This document shows, piece after piece, positions 36,427-45,130 of a DNA stretch of 45,130 nt (within the stretch, counting starts at the first letter, position 1; the number at the start of each line of letters is the position of its first letter). Made by a program: the position numbers and the translations under genes. Source of the DNA: Candidatus Azambacteria bacterium (GTDB taxonomy: Bacteria; Patescibacteriota; Minisyncoccia; GWC2-36-17; WO2-46-25); contig JACQDT010000023.1 in assembly GCA_016200965.1 (NCBI GenBank), forward strand, positions 1 through 45,130, written 5' to 3'. Under the pieces are notes generated by a model. It was not told the origin of the DNA. It searched no databases and saw nothing but the letters and a program-made list of their open reading frames with translations.

Positions 36427-37533
36427 CTATTTGGCCTCAAGTGCTTCCTTAATCCATAAGCAGACTGAGAAAAACGCGGTGCGGGCACTCTCGCTTGCAA
36501 GCTCTCGCAGGGGCAGCTTCATTCCGTTGAACCCGTCCACATTGCCTAAATCAATCGCTGCGCCCTTGATTGATTTAAGACGCTTCAATATCTCCGCTCG
36601 TTTTTCTAGCTTATCGAATGGCACAGGGCTTTTATTCCCCGCATGAGGGACGTTCCAGGAAACCATTGCGTCTCCTGTCACGCCGAACGGATAAAATCCT
36701 TTTTTACCATCGGGATAATAGCAAAGGAAGAAGCCGCCGCGCTGGCTGTTGCTCCATTCAATTTCGATGCCATTCTTTCCGGACCAATCGATGACCTGCT
36801 CCGCCACCCGCACTTCTTCCGCGCCGAACTCCTGCAGGCGCTGTTTGAAAAGATCCCAATTCCACAGTCTGCCCGCACTTCTTGTTTTCGGAAGTCCCTT
36901 TTTGACTTCTGCCCCATATATTTTCGGAATAATAATCTCATACGTGTCGTGCTTGTAGTATTCAAGCTCCACGGCATAAATATCGAATTCGCTATTCTGG
37001 TTCACATATAGAATCAGGTCCTTGAGCCGGTCATCGAGGCTGTCCATCAGAATCACGAAATGGAGGACACCGTCATTCAGGTTGTTTTTAACGGAATCCA
37101 GCAGCTTCCCCAATTCTTCATTGGATAAGCCGAAATATTCCTGGAGCTTCTGGTTAAGCAGGACTTTAAATGTTTTCTGGACACTGCTATCGAGAATGCT
37201 GGAAAACTCGCTAAAATCGCCCGAGTGCTTCCACAGCGCCGCACCGTAATCAAGCACTTGCGCGATAACCGTGCGCTTATCAGGATTTTTATACAGCTTG
37301 GTCTCTACGATGTAGATCTCCCCATCCTTGTCTATACCGATCGCGTCGATGGGGCCGCTGTTGGTCGGAAATTCGCGCGCCAGGATAAGCAGTTTAATAT
37401 CTTCCTTTATGTCGTAGAGAGGGATGCTCTCCGGATTTTCATAGATGTACTTTTGGAGATAGTCCTCTTTCTCAAATGTTGATTTATCTACCCGTACGGC
37501 GTTCTTGCCGTTTTTTGAAATGATAATAGCCAT
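36427..37533 (-). CDS. PD-(D/E)XK nuclease-like protein (DUF91-like)
   Basis: GPIDAIGIDKDGEIYIVETKLYKNPDKRTVIAQVLDYGAAL fits the D-(D/E)xK nuclease core. Confidence 0.75.
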   Translation of the reverse strand: MAIIISKNGKNAVRVDKSTFEKEDYLQKYIYENPESIPLYDIKEDIKLLILAREFPTNSGPIDAIGIDKDGEIYIVETKLYKNPDKRTVIAQVLDYGAALWKHSGDFSEFSSILDSSVQKTFKVLLNQKLQEYFGLSNEELGKLLDSVKNNLNDGVLHFVILMDSLDDRLKDLILYVNQNSEFDIYAVELEYYKHDTYEIIIPKIYGAEVKKGLPKTRSAGRLWNWDLFKQRLQEFGAEEVRVAEQVIDWSGKNGIEIEWSNSQRGGFFLCYYPDGKKGFYPFGVTGDAMVSWNVPHAGNKSPVPFDKLEKRAEILKRLKSIKGAAIDLGNVDGFNGMKLPLRELASESARTAFFSVCLWIKEALEAK

Positions 37534-37536
37534 GGT

Positions 37537-38433
37537 TCATGAATTGTCGGTTATCTTCTTCACGATGTTCTTGAGGTCTTCGTTGGAGAAATATTTGATG
37601 ACGATCTTGCCGCCGTCGGACACATGCGGGCCCGGCTCTACCGTGACTTTCGTGCCAAGCCGCGCCTCAAGCCGGACCATGGCGTCTTTAGCCATCGCGT
37701 CAAGCGACGCGGCCGACTTTGACGGCACTTTTTTATACCTGCGTGCGGCGACTTCGGTCTGGCGCGCCGAAAGCTTCTGCTCGCGCACTTCGCGCCATAA
37801 TCTCAGGCGCAGTTCGTCGCTTGCAAGCGCAAGCATCGCCCGCGCGTGATTTTCCGAAATGGCGCCCGCGACAATATCGTCCCTGATCTGTTTCGGAAGC
37901 GACAACAGACGAATAGTGTTGCCTACTGTCTGTCTGCTTTTGCCGACGCGCGCGGCGATATCTTCTTGCCGCATCCCGAATTCCTCCGAAAGCCGCTTGT
38001 AACCCTCCGCGAGTTCAATGGCGTTGAGATTCTCCCGCTGGATATTTTCCAAAATCGCGATGCGCAAACCCTCTCTGTTTTCTCCGATGTTTTTCACGAT
38101 AGCGGGGACCTCTTTGAGCCCCACCAGCTTCGCCGCGCGCCACCGCCGCTCTCCCGCCACTATTTGATATGTTGGTTTCCCCTGAACGCCTTGCGCCTGC
38201 GAAACAATGATCGGCTGTAAAATGCCATCTTCTTTGACCGAGCTTGCGAGCTCTTTCAGCGCCTCTTCGTCGAAATGCTTGCGCGGCTGGAACGGGTTTG
38301 GCTCTATCCTTTCTGTGGGAATATAAAAAATGGTTTCGTGGCGGCCTTCGATGTCCGCCTTCACCTGTTCTTTCTGCGTATCGTTTATCGCTTTGGGCTG
38401 AATGAGGGACGAAAGTCCCCTTCCGAGCGCCAT
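37537..38433 (-). CDS. parB: ParB chromosome partitioning protein
   Basis: IEPNPFQPRKHFDEEALKELASSVKEDGILQPIIV, YQIVAGERRWRAAKLVGLKEVPAIV. Confidence 0.97.
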   Translation of the reverse strand: MALGRGLSSLIQPKAINDTQKEQVKADIEGRHETIFYIPTERIEPNPFQPRKHFDEEALKELASSVKEDGILQPIIVSQAQGVQGKPTYQIVAGERRWRAAKLVGLKEVPAIVKNIGENREGLRIAILENIQRENLNAIELAEGYKRLSEEFGMRQEDIAARVGKSRQTVGNTIRLLSLPKQIRDDIVAGAISENHARAMLALASDELRLRLWREVREQKLSARQTEVAARRYKKVPSKSAASLDAMAKDAMVRLEARLGTKVTVEPGPHVSDGGKIVIKYFSNEDLKNIVKKITDNS

Positions 38434-38437
38434 ATGT

Positions 38438-39265
38438 TTATTCGCCGATGGGCTCCGCAGAAATCACAGGGACCGCTTCTTGTGCGGGTGCATGCGATTC
38501 GCCTCGCGCCAACGCTATTATTTCTTTTGCAAAATTCTTATATGCGATCGCCCCATGCGACCACCAGCGGTATTCCATGATCGTCTGCCCGTAACTGGGG
38601 GCCTCCGCCAGATACACCGAACGCGGAATCACCGTTTCAAACACGTGCGCCGGAAAATTCTTCCTTACTTCTTTCTCCACTTCCTGCGAAAGCTTGTTGC
38701 GTTTGTCGTACATCGTCAGCACGGCGCCCATGATGGTAGTGCCGGGGCTGATGTGCTCCTGCACCATGCCAATCGTCCGCACCAACTGGGACAATCCCTC
38801 AAGCGCGTAATATTCCGACTGCACAGGAATGATCACTTTCTGCGCCGCGACCAATCCGTTGATGGTTAAAATACCAAGCGACGGCGGACAGTCAATCAGC
38901 ACAAAATCATAGTCCGACGCAACTTTCTGCACGATTTCAAACAGCTTAAACTCGCGCGAGGGCATGCCAATGAGTTCCACCGCCGCCCCCGCGAGATCAA
39001 CTGACCCCGGCAACAAAAAATAATTTTTTACGCTGGTCGCCACTATCGCGGTGTTCGGGTCAATCCCGTCCGCGATGCAGTGATACAAGTTTATTGTACC
39101 ATGTTCAGGGCGAAAACCAAGACCGGTGGTGGCGTTCGCTTGGGCATCAACATCAATCAGTAACACTTTCTTCCCGAAGGAAGCTAGGTAAGCTCCGGTA
39201 TTTACAGAGGTGGTAGTTTTTCCAACACCCCCTTTTTGATTTGAAAACGCGATAATCGTAGCCAT
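38438..39265 (-). CDS. parA: ParA/Soj ATPase
   Basis: IAFSNQKGGVGKTTTSVNTGAYLASFGKKVLLIDVDAQANAT. Confidence 0.97.
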   Translation of the reverse strand: MATIIAFSNQKGGVGKTTTSVNTGAYLASFGKKVLLIDVDAQANATTGLGFRPEHGTINLYHCIADGIDPNTAIVATSVKNYFLLPGSVDLAGAAVELIGMPSREFKLFEIVQKVASDYDFVLIDCPPSLGILTINGLVAAQKVIIPVQSEYYALEGLSQLVRTIGMVQEHISPGTTIMGAVLTMYDKRNKLSQEVEKEVRKNFPAHVFETVIPRSVYLAEAPSYGQTIMEYRWWSHGAIAYKNFAKEIIALARGESHAPAQEAVPVISAEPIGE

Positions 39266-39345
39266 CTTTTATGTATATGATACCGCAAAACTCCTGAAAT
39301 TGACAACGAAAATTAAAACCGATACGCTAAACAAAGACTTTAAAC

Positions 39346-39429
39346 GCCTGGGTGGCGGAATCGGTATACGCGAAGGTCTCAAAAACCTTTGAGCGCAAGC
39401 TCGTGGGAGTTCAAGTCTCCCCCCAGGCA
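39346..39429 (+). tRNA. tRNA-Leu (CAA)
   Basis: GCCTGGG/CCCAGGC acceptor, AAGGT-CTCAAAA-ACCTT anticodon arm, long variable arm GAGCGCAAGCTC; no encoded CCA. Confidence 0.95.
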
Positions 39430-39535
39430 CATGGCTGTATAATATCGTTGAGACGGATCGGGCGGGACAAAACGGAAGATTACATTATCCGCTCATTGAA
39501 AATCTACCCATATTGAGAGAGAAAGGAGAACGCCA

Positions 39536-39997
39536 ATGTCCAGAAAAAACTGCTTTATTAAAATATCGGGTGATATGCTCAGCGATGACGTGCTGAACTG
39601 GATTAAAAAATTGAGTCAAGAATATTTTGTAGTGGTGTGCGTCGGGGGCGGAACGCAGATCAACGAAGCATTTACGGGAGCAGGCATGCCAGTTGGTGAA
39701 TTTGGACCATTGGGTCGTGAAACTGCCGGCTTGAAAGAGAAACAATTGGCACGCGATACACTGGAAAGAAATCAGGCAGAGATTCAAGATCGTTTGGCTG
39801 ATATGGGCGCACACGCCAGCGTAGTGATTCCCATGATAGAAATCGGCACTGTCCTTTGCCACGTCAATGGAGATCAACTTATTCTTTCCGTTTATCACGG
39901 ATTCGACATCTTATATGTCGTCACGACAAACGACCGTCTGGAAAAGAAAAAAGCGTTTTTCGCGCCTTACAAAAAAATCCAAGTGATAGGATTTTAG
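39536..39997 (+). CDS. amino-acid-kinase-fold-like protein (short)
   Basis: FIKISGDMLSDDVLNWIKKLSQEYFVVVCVGGGTQIN resembles UMP kinase/AAK N-terminal half; SD GAAAGGAGA upstream. Confidence 0.6.
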   Translation: MSRKNCFIKISGDMLSDDVLNWIKKLSQEYFVVVCVGGGTQINEAFTGAGMPVGEFGPLGRETAGLKEKQLARDTLERNQAEIQDRLADMGAHASVVIPMIEIGTVLCHVNGDQLILSVYHGFDILYVVTTNDRLEKKKAFFAPYKKIQVIGF

Positions 39998-40015
39998 TGC
40001 AAAGAAATAAAAAAA

Positions 40016-40052
40016 GGATCCCGTATTTTAAAAAGATGCGGGATTCTTTTTT
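40016..40052 (+). terminator. Rho-independent terminator
   Basis: GATCCCGTATTTTAAAAAGATGCGGGATTC followed by TTTTTTT. Confidence 0.85.
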
Positions 40053-40053
40053 T

Positions 40054-42885
40054 CTATATCACAATCACGTTTATCAATCTGTCCTTCACGAAGATTGCCT
40101 TCTTGATTTCTTTCCCTTCGGTAAATTTCTTCACTTTCTCGCTTTGTAAGGCGGCCATCCGCGCGTTTTGTTCAGAAATTCCTTTGTGCGCTTTCACCAC
40201 ATCGCGCACTCTGCCGTTGACCTGAATCACCAGATCAAATTCCTCTTCTGCGATAAGTTTCGGATCATGCTTCGGCCACGCTTCACCATGAACCGATTTT
40301 TTATTTCCAAGCGGGCGCCACAATTCTTCCGCCAAAAACGGCGCGAAGGGGGCGAGCAACTTCACAAACGACTCGCGGCTCGCGACTGACAACTGATTTT
40401 GTTTTTCCATCTCATTGAGCAAAACCATCATCGCGGAGATTGCCGTGTTGAAGTGGAATTGCTCAATATCCTCCGTCACCTTCTTTATGGTTTTATGCAA
40501 GAGCCGTTCAAACTCAGAGTTTTCCTTTTTCAGCGAAGCTGGTTTGGAAATTATGCGGTACGCCCGTTCCACGAACCTCCGTATGCCGATGATGCTTTTA
40601 ATATCCCACGCTTTGTTGTCTTCAAACGGCCCCATAAACATTTCGTACATCCGCAAGACGTCCGCGCCGTATGCGGAAACGATGTCATCCGGATTGATCA
40701 CGTTCCCGCGCGACTTGGACATTTTCTGCCCGTCGGGACCTAAAATCAGCCCCTGATTCAGCAACTTCTGAAACGGTTCTTTTGTGGAAACAACGCCGAT
40801 GTCATACAAGAACTTGTGCCAAAAACGGGCGTACAACAAATGCAAAACCGCATGCTCGGCGCCGCCCACGTACATCCCTACGGGCATCCATTGTTTTTCT
40901 TTTTTGGCATCCGCGAGCTTCTTTTTGTTTTTCGGGTCAAGATAGCGCAGATAATACCAGCACGAACCTGCCCACTGCGGCATGGTATTGGTCTCGCGCT
41001 TGGCGGGCCCTTTGCACTTCGGGCATTTCGTGCGCACCCACTTTTCAATCGCGGCAAGCGGCGACTCCCCCGTTCCCGTCGGCTCATAGGACGCGACAGT
41101 GGGCAGTTTCACCGGCAAGTCCTTTTCCGGCACGGGCACAACGCCGCATCGCGGACATTTCACAAGCGGAATGGGCTCGCCCCAGTACCGCTGGCGGGAA
41201 AAAATCCAGTCGCGCAGTTTGTACTTCACCGTCGTGGTACCGCCAACGGATTTTGTAATGGCTGTTTTTGCCTTTTCCGATTCCATGCCGTCAAATGTTC
41301 CTGAACCGACCAGATGCCCTGCCCCTTCATACGCCTTTTCCAATATCGGACATATCGGCTCGGGATAATTCGGGCACACCACCATCTTGACCGGCAGGCC
41401 GAATTTTTGCGCAAACTCAAAATCGCGCTGGTCGTGCGCCGGCACCGCCATGATCGCGCCCGTGCCGTACCCCCCCAGCACGTAGTCCGCGACAAACATA
41501 GGGAGCTTTTCCTTGGTTGCGGGATTGACCGCCTGCACTCCCTTCAATCGGACGCCTGTTTTCTCCCTTGCTTCGGACGTGCGTTCAATCTCGCTTTTGT
41601 TTTTCGCCTGCTGGACATACTCGCGCACTTCTTGGACGTTCTCAATCCCGAGCGTATTCCCCTCAAGAAGCGGATGTTCCGGAGCAAGCACCACATACGT
41701 CGCCCCGAAAAGCGTATCGGCGCGCGTGGTGAACACGGAAATCAAGCTTGAAAAAATATGTCCCGTGCTCACATGGTTTTTGACTCTTGCGAACATTTCT
41801 GCAAACACCTCGTCTCCGTGATCCTCGGGAAGCGCGCGTACGCTCTGCCACCGCAATTCCGCCGCCGTCTTGGGCTGTACGCGGGAGGCCTTGCCATTTT
41901 TTAACCCAAACACAAGCAGGAGCATATTCTCTTTTTCTCCCGGACGACTGTGAAAATGCCCGAGAAATCCGCGATATTCAAGATCTTCCTGGCGCAAAGA
42001 TGTTTCTTCCCCGATTTCCCGCAACGCCGCCCTCACCATGTTCGAATCATCCTCTTCAATTTTCCCGGCAGGGAAAAGCCATTTTCCTTCAAACCGTCCG
42101 CTTTTGCGCTTTTCGATGAGCACCTCGCCTTTTTCATTGACAATCGCAAACACGGTATGCGTCTGCCGCTCGTGATGCAATTTGAAATCAACTTGGGCGC
42201 CTTCGGACTTCCCTATCCAGTTTCTTTGCATCGCCTTTATTCTCTCCGGCCAGTCAAGCGCGTCCACATCATGCAACAGGCGTTCCGCATACTGAGTGAT
42301 TTTTAAAATCCACTGGCGAATCTTCTTGCGGATAACCTGGGTGCCACACCGCTCGCATTTCCCGTCCACCACTTCTTCGTTGGCAAGCCCCGTTTTGCAC
42401 GACGGGCAGAAATTGATGGGCGCCTCGGCTTCATAGGCGAGCCCGCGTTTGAACATCTGCAAAAAAATCCACTGCGTCCATTTATAATAGCCCGGGTCGG
42501 TCGTGTTTATCTCGCGCGACCAGTCGTACGAAAATCCTATCGCGTCCATCTGCTTTCTGAAATTGGCCACATTTTTTTTCACCACCTTCGCGGGATGCAC
42601 TTTATGCTTGATGGCGTAGTTCTCCGCGGGCAAGCCGAACGCGTCCCACCCCATGGGGTGTAGGACATTGTACCCGTTCATGCGCAAAAAGCGCGAGTAA
42701 ATATCCGTCGCGGTCTCACCCACGGTGTGCCCCACATGAAGTCCCTCCCCGGAAGGATACGGAAACATGTCCAGCACATATGCGCGCGGTTTTTTCCCCG
42801 TGTCCGGTGCGGCGTAAAGCTTTTTGTTCTTTGCCCACGCGTTTCGCCACCTTTTTTCTATCGTGTTGTGATCGTAGCGCGCCAT
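40054..42885 (-). CDS. leuS: leucyl-tRNA synthetase with inserted Nudix-like domain
   Basis: FPYPSGEGLHVGHTVGETATDI, GWDAFGLPAENYA, FTTRADTLFGATYVVLAPEHPL, KMSKSRGNVINPDDI; insert at ~41775-42175. Confidence 0.97.
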   Translation of the reverse strand: MARYDHNTIEKRWRNAWAKNKKLYAAPDTGKKPRAYVLDMFPYPSGEGLHVGHTVGETATDIYSRFLRMNGYNVLHPMGWDAFGLPAENYAIKHKVHPAKVVKKNVANFRKQMDAIGFSYDWSREINTTDPGYYKWTQWIFLQMFKRGLAYEAEAPINFCPSCKTGLANEEVVDGKCERCGTQVIRKKIRQWILKITQYAERLLHDVDALDWPERIKAMQRNWIGKSEGAQVDFKLHHERQTHTVFAIVNEKGEVLIEKRKSGRFEGKWLFPAGKIEEDDSNMVRAALREIGEETSLRQEDLEYRGFLGHFHSRPGEKENMLLLVFGLKNGKASRVQPKTAAELRWQSVRALPEDHGDEVFAEMFARVKNHVSTGHIFSSLISVFTTRADTLFGATYVVLAPEHPLLEGNTLGIENVQEVREYVQQAKNKSEIERTSEAREKTGVRLKGVQAVNPATKEKLPMFVADYVLGGYGTGAIMAVPAHDQRDFEFAQKFGLPVKMVVCPNYPEPICPILEKAYEGAGHLVGSGTFDGMESEKAKTAITKSVGGTTTVKYKLRDWIFSRQRYWGEPIPLVKCPRCGVVPVPEKDLPVKLPTVASYEPTGTGESPLAAIEKWVRTKCPKCKGPAKRETNTMPQWAGSCWYYLRYLDPKNKKKLADAKKEKQWMPVGMYVGGAEHAVLHLLYARFWHKFLYDIGVVSTKEPFQKLLNQGLILGPDGQKMSKSRGNVINPDDIVSAYGADVLRMYEMFMGPFEDNKAWDIKSIIGIRRFVERAYRIISKPASLKKENSEFERLLHKTIKKVTEDIEQFHFNTAISAMMVLLNEMEKQNQLSVASRESFVKLLAPFAPFLAEELWRPLGNKKSVHGEAWPKHDPKLIAEEEFDLVIQVNGRVRDVVKAHKGISEQNARMAALQSEKVKKFTEGKEIKKAIFVKDRLINVIVI

Positions 42886-42982
42886 AAAAAGTGTTTGTAC
42901 TATAGCAATTCTTGATTGACTTTTCAATGAGAATTGATAAAACCGCCTTCCTATTATATAGTGAGCGTGACGCTTCCGCTCT

Positions 42983-43057
42983 GCCCCCATAGCTCAACGG
43001 ATAGAGCAATTCCGTCCTAAGGAAAAGATGGGGGTTCAATTCCCTCTGGGGGCACCA
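42983..43057 (+). tRNA. tRNA-Arg (CCU)
   Basis: GCCCCCA/TGGGGGC acceptor, GCTC/GAGC D-stem, anticodon loop GTCCTAA, T-arm GGGGGTTCAATTCCCTC; CCA encoded. Confidence 0.93.
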
Positions 43058-43129
43058 AATGTAACTTTTTCGAGCGGCGGAAACTGAACGAATGAGGAAA
43101 CCCCGCCCACTGGTGAGCACGCCAGCAAC

Positions 43130-43203
43130 CCCGAAAGAAAAAACACTCCTTACTATTTGCTATTTAATCATAACTGTCCCTATTTTCATTTTTCCCGTTT
43201 ACA
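43130..43203. repeat. left arm of long inverted repeat flanking FecR cassette
   Basis: CCCGAAAGAAAAAAACACTCC...TTTTTCCCGTTTAC; reverse complement at 44712-44784 with one A/T-run indel. Confidence 0.95.
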
Positions 43204-43307
43204 TTTTACTCTGGACGCTGCAAAAAACCGGCACCCCTCTATTCCCGTCTTAGTCCGATTCTTCTAAAATCGAAATCAACCGTTTAGGCGTATCCTTGCA
43301 GGGATAT

Positions 43308-43727
43308 TTATTTTGACTCAGAACTAATCGTCGTCTCAATCGAACCGTCGTTTTGGCGCTCAAGCTTTACATTCACGGGGTACTCTTTCCCGGGCAGCGG
43401 CCGGATCAAGACCAGGTCGGAGTCCTCGGAGGTGCCTGGGGGCGCCGTCAGTTTGAGGGCGGCCTTCACGCCCGGCCCAGCCATGACCGTATCGCCAAGA
43501 CGGAGTGTGTCGCTTGCCCGAAGAGCGCACAGTTTGCCGCTTTGCTCGTCTTTAAGGAAGAGATTACCAGACGAAACCGAGACGACCTGTCCAACGACAT
43601 TCTGATTGCTGGTAGCACAGGTAGATGGCTTTCCTAATTTACTCAACGCGACCGCGCCTAAAACCACGACTGTGCCCACCATCGCAACCGAAACAGCGTT
43701 TAGCCCGAGTATTTTAAAATTTTTCAT
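43308..43727 (-). CDS. hypothetical exported/membrane-anchored protein
   Basis: N-terminal hydrophobic anchor; beta-rich remainder (LRLGDTVMAGPGVKAALKL, FecR-like). Confidence 0.65.
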   Translation of the reverse strand: MKNFKILGLNAVSVAMVGTVVVLGAVALSKLGKPSTCATSNQNVVGQVVSVSSGNLFLKDEQSGKLCALRASDTLRLGDTVMAGPGVKAALKLTAPPGTSEDSDLVLIRPLPGKEYPVNVKLERQNDGSIETTISSESK

Positions 43728-43744
43728 AATACTCTATTGGTACT

Positions 43745-44635
43745 TTATTTCCCTGTACTTCTTCCCGCCGTATCTCTAATCCCCATGATGCCGCCGTTGG
43801 TCTGGATTTCAAGCGGGTCATTGCGCTTGGCCAGCTTGGCCCACATACCTCCCTGTCTGATGATGATTCTTTTCACGCTTGGTTTTCCTATCTCCTTCAC
43901 CGTACCCTCGCCCACAATCTCAATGACCGAGCTTTTGTTAATGCCGACCCGGCCGCCAAGCACAAACTCAATCGCCGCCACGGTGTTGCCATCGGTCCGC
44001 AGTTTGTCGCCGATCATAATATCCATGCCGTCGTAGGCGGTGTACCATTTGTCGCCGCGAGCGTACTCGATCTTGGTCGGCGCGTTACGACTGATCTCTT
44101 TGATTTGAGTGATCTTGGCAACCGGTTGAGATTTATCGGGCGGTTGGATTATGGGAGGCGGCTGCGGCTTCGGCGGCTGCGGCGGCTGCGGCGTCTGTGA
44201 AGCCGACGCGCCGAAGCGCTTAGCACTCCATCCGCCTGCCCGTCCATTGTTGCCCGTCCATGTTCCGTCCATAATGGTCGTATTGTCGCCCCAATAGTAA
44301 ACTTTTCCGACAAATGTCGCGATATACCCTGGGGAGGAATCGTTGTAGGTAGTAATAATCGTCACGCTATCACCGCTCACACTGCCGGTAATGGCCGCGA
44401 AGACCCTGCCCTTACCGTCTTGAGATTCAGCCCTGCCGATGAGCGAACCAACGCCGGAAGTGATGACAAAATCCATGTTGCAACTGGAGCAATGCCATAC
44501 CCCCGTGAGATCGTAGCCGGCCAGAACGCCAGTGGCGGGCGCAAACGCGAAAAGCCCCGCGGCGCCAATAATAATGCCGACCATGATAACGACACGTTTT
44601 CTATAAGCGTTCAAGCGTGTGAACATACTTTTCAT
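43745..44635 (-). CDS. secreted/anchored FecR-domain protein with Pro-rich linker
   Basis: Signal/TM N-terminus; PQPPQPPKPQPPPIIQPP linker; GDKLRTDGNTVAAIEFVLGGRVGINKSSVIEI...GGMWAKLAK...IQTNGGIMGIRDT FecR-like. Confidence 0.75.
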   Translation of the reverse strand: MKSMFTRLNAYRKRVVIMVGIIIGAAGLFAFAPATGVLAGYDLTGVWHCSSCNMDFVITSGVGSLIGRAESQDGKGRVFAAITGSVSGDSVTIITTYNDSSPGYIATFVGKVYYWGDNTTIMDGTWTGNNGRAGGWSAKRFGASASQTPQPPQPPKPQPPPIIQPPDKSQPVAKITQIKEISRNAPTKIEYARGDKWYTAYDGMDIMIGDKLRTDGNTVAAIEFVLGGRVGINKSSVIEIVGEGTVKEIGKPSVKRIIIRQGGMWAKLAKRNDPLEIQTNGGIMGIRDTAGRSTGK

Positions 44636-44711
44636 TTGATGAGGATATTCCAAAGTATAGCGCTTTTTTTCTTTGGCTGCAAATCCTATCTATGATACCC
44701 TATTTTAATCA

Positions 44712-44784
44712 GTAAACGGGAAAAATGAAAATAGGGACAGTTATGATTAAATAGCAAATAGTAAGGAGTGTTTTTTCTTTCGGG
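44712..44784. repeat. right arm of long inverted repeat flanking FecR cassette
   Basis: GTAAACGGGAAAAATGAAAATAGGGACAG...GTTTTTTCTTTCGGG. Confidence 0.95.
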
Positions 44785-44841
44785 CGAAAAAGGTTCGCGC
44801 AAAGTGTATAATTACAGCACATGGTTTTGAAAAAACAATTC

Positions 44842-44912
44842 GGGCCTGTGGTATAACGGTAACACACGTCCATGGCATGGACGGGTTCGGGGTTCGATTC
44901 CCCGCAGGTCCA
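44842..44912 (+). tRNA. tRNA-Ala (GGC)
   Basis: GGGCCTG/CAGGTCC acceptor with G3:U70, anticodon arm CGTCC-ATGGCAT-GGACG, T-arm CGGGGTTCGATTCCCCG; no encoded CCA. Confidence 0.94.
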
Positions 44913-45130
44913 CAAAAACAAGGAGCGTAACGACTATGTTTTTGTGGTGTTTGTTTGAAAAAGTCAGAACCCATTTTGCGGAGAACCCTGAAAACTAATG
45001 CGGACTCGGCAGGGCGAAACATTTGACTGGGGCTATGGATTTCGCCCTGCCTCGGCTGATTTCCCGCCCGCAGGAGGGGTCTGGGGGTTTTCATTTTCGC
45101 CGCCGAATTTCGTATTTCGCTTTGCGAAAT

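Noticed and set aside
42716-43120. Minus ORF containing PQRELNPHLFLRTELLYPLSYGG
   Set aside because: Antisense reading through tRNA-Arg and the leuS 5' end; a common annotation artefact.
44709-44921. Minus ORF MFLWTCGESNPEPVHAMDVCYRYTTGP
   Set aside because: Antisense reading of tRNA-Ala; not a real protein.

Overview
The window looks like a chromosomal segment from a streamlined bacterium, most likely Patescibacteria/CPR (Parcubacteria-like). That placement is an inference from gene content and compact, split or shortened genes; no phylogeny was run. Minus strand, 8.4 to 0.2 kb: fused str/S10 block rpsL-rpsG-fusA-small Phd-like ORF-tuf-rpsJ-rplC-rplD-rplW-rplB. Then: M50 protease, L28, tRNA-Pro, MBL hydrolase, ndk, a split ComEC, class I RNR (nrdB/nrdA), ftsZ-ftsA-ybeY-yqeY-rpsU-hit-hisS-lepB, LCP protein, pth, a short Mfd, hicBA, dprA, topA, RSH synthetase, PD-(D/E)XK protein, parB-parA, tRNA-Leu, AAK-like protein, leuS, tRNA-Arg, a FecR-type cassette and tRNA-Ala. 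Strongest second-look items: (1) a Nudix-like domain inserted in the LeuRS CP1 editing domain; (2) a second copy of the last 12 codons of rpsG in the rpsG-fusA gap, with the same peptide but mostly different synonymous codons; (3) an orphan structured RNA after ndk with consensus -35/-10 and an intrinsic terminator, 6S-like; (4) a two-gene FecR cassette between ~74-bp inverted repeats, sitting between two tRNA genes; (5) NrdB apparently lacking ~50 C-terminal-region residues while keeping its metal ligands; (6) many long branched palindromes in intergenic gaps, two of which show compensatory stem changes; (7) a 7-bp tandem repeat inside the pth coding region; (8) a poly-G frameshifted gene. 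No CRISPR array, rRNA, prophage or transposase gene was seen.
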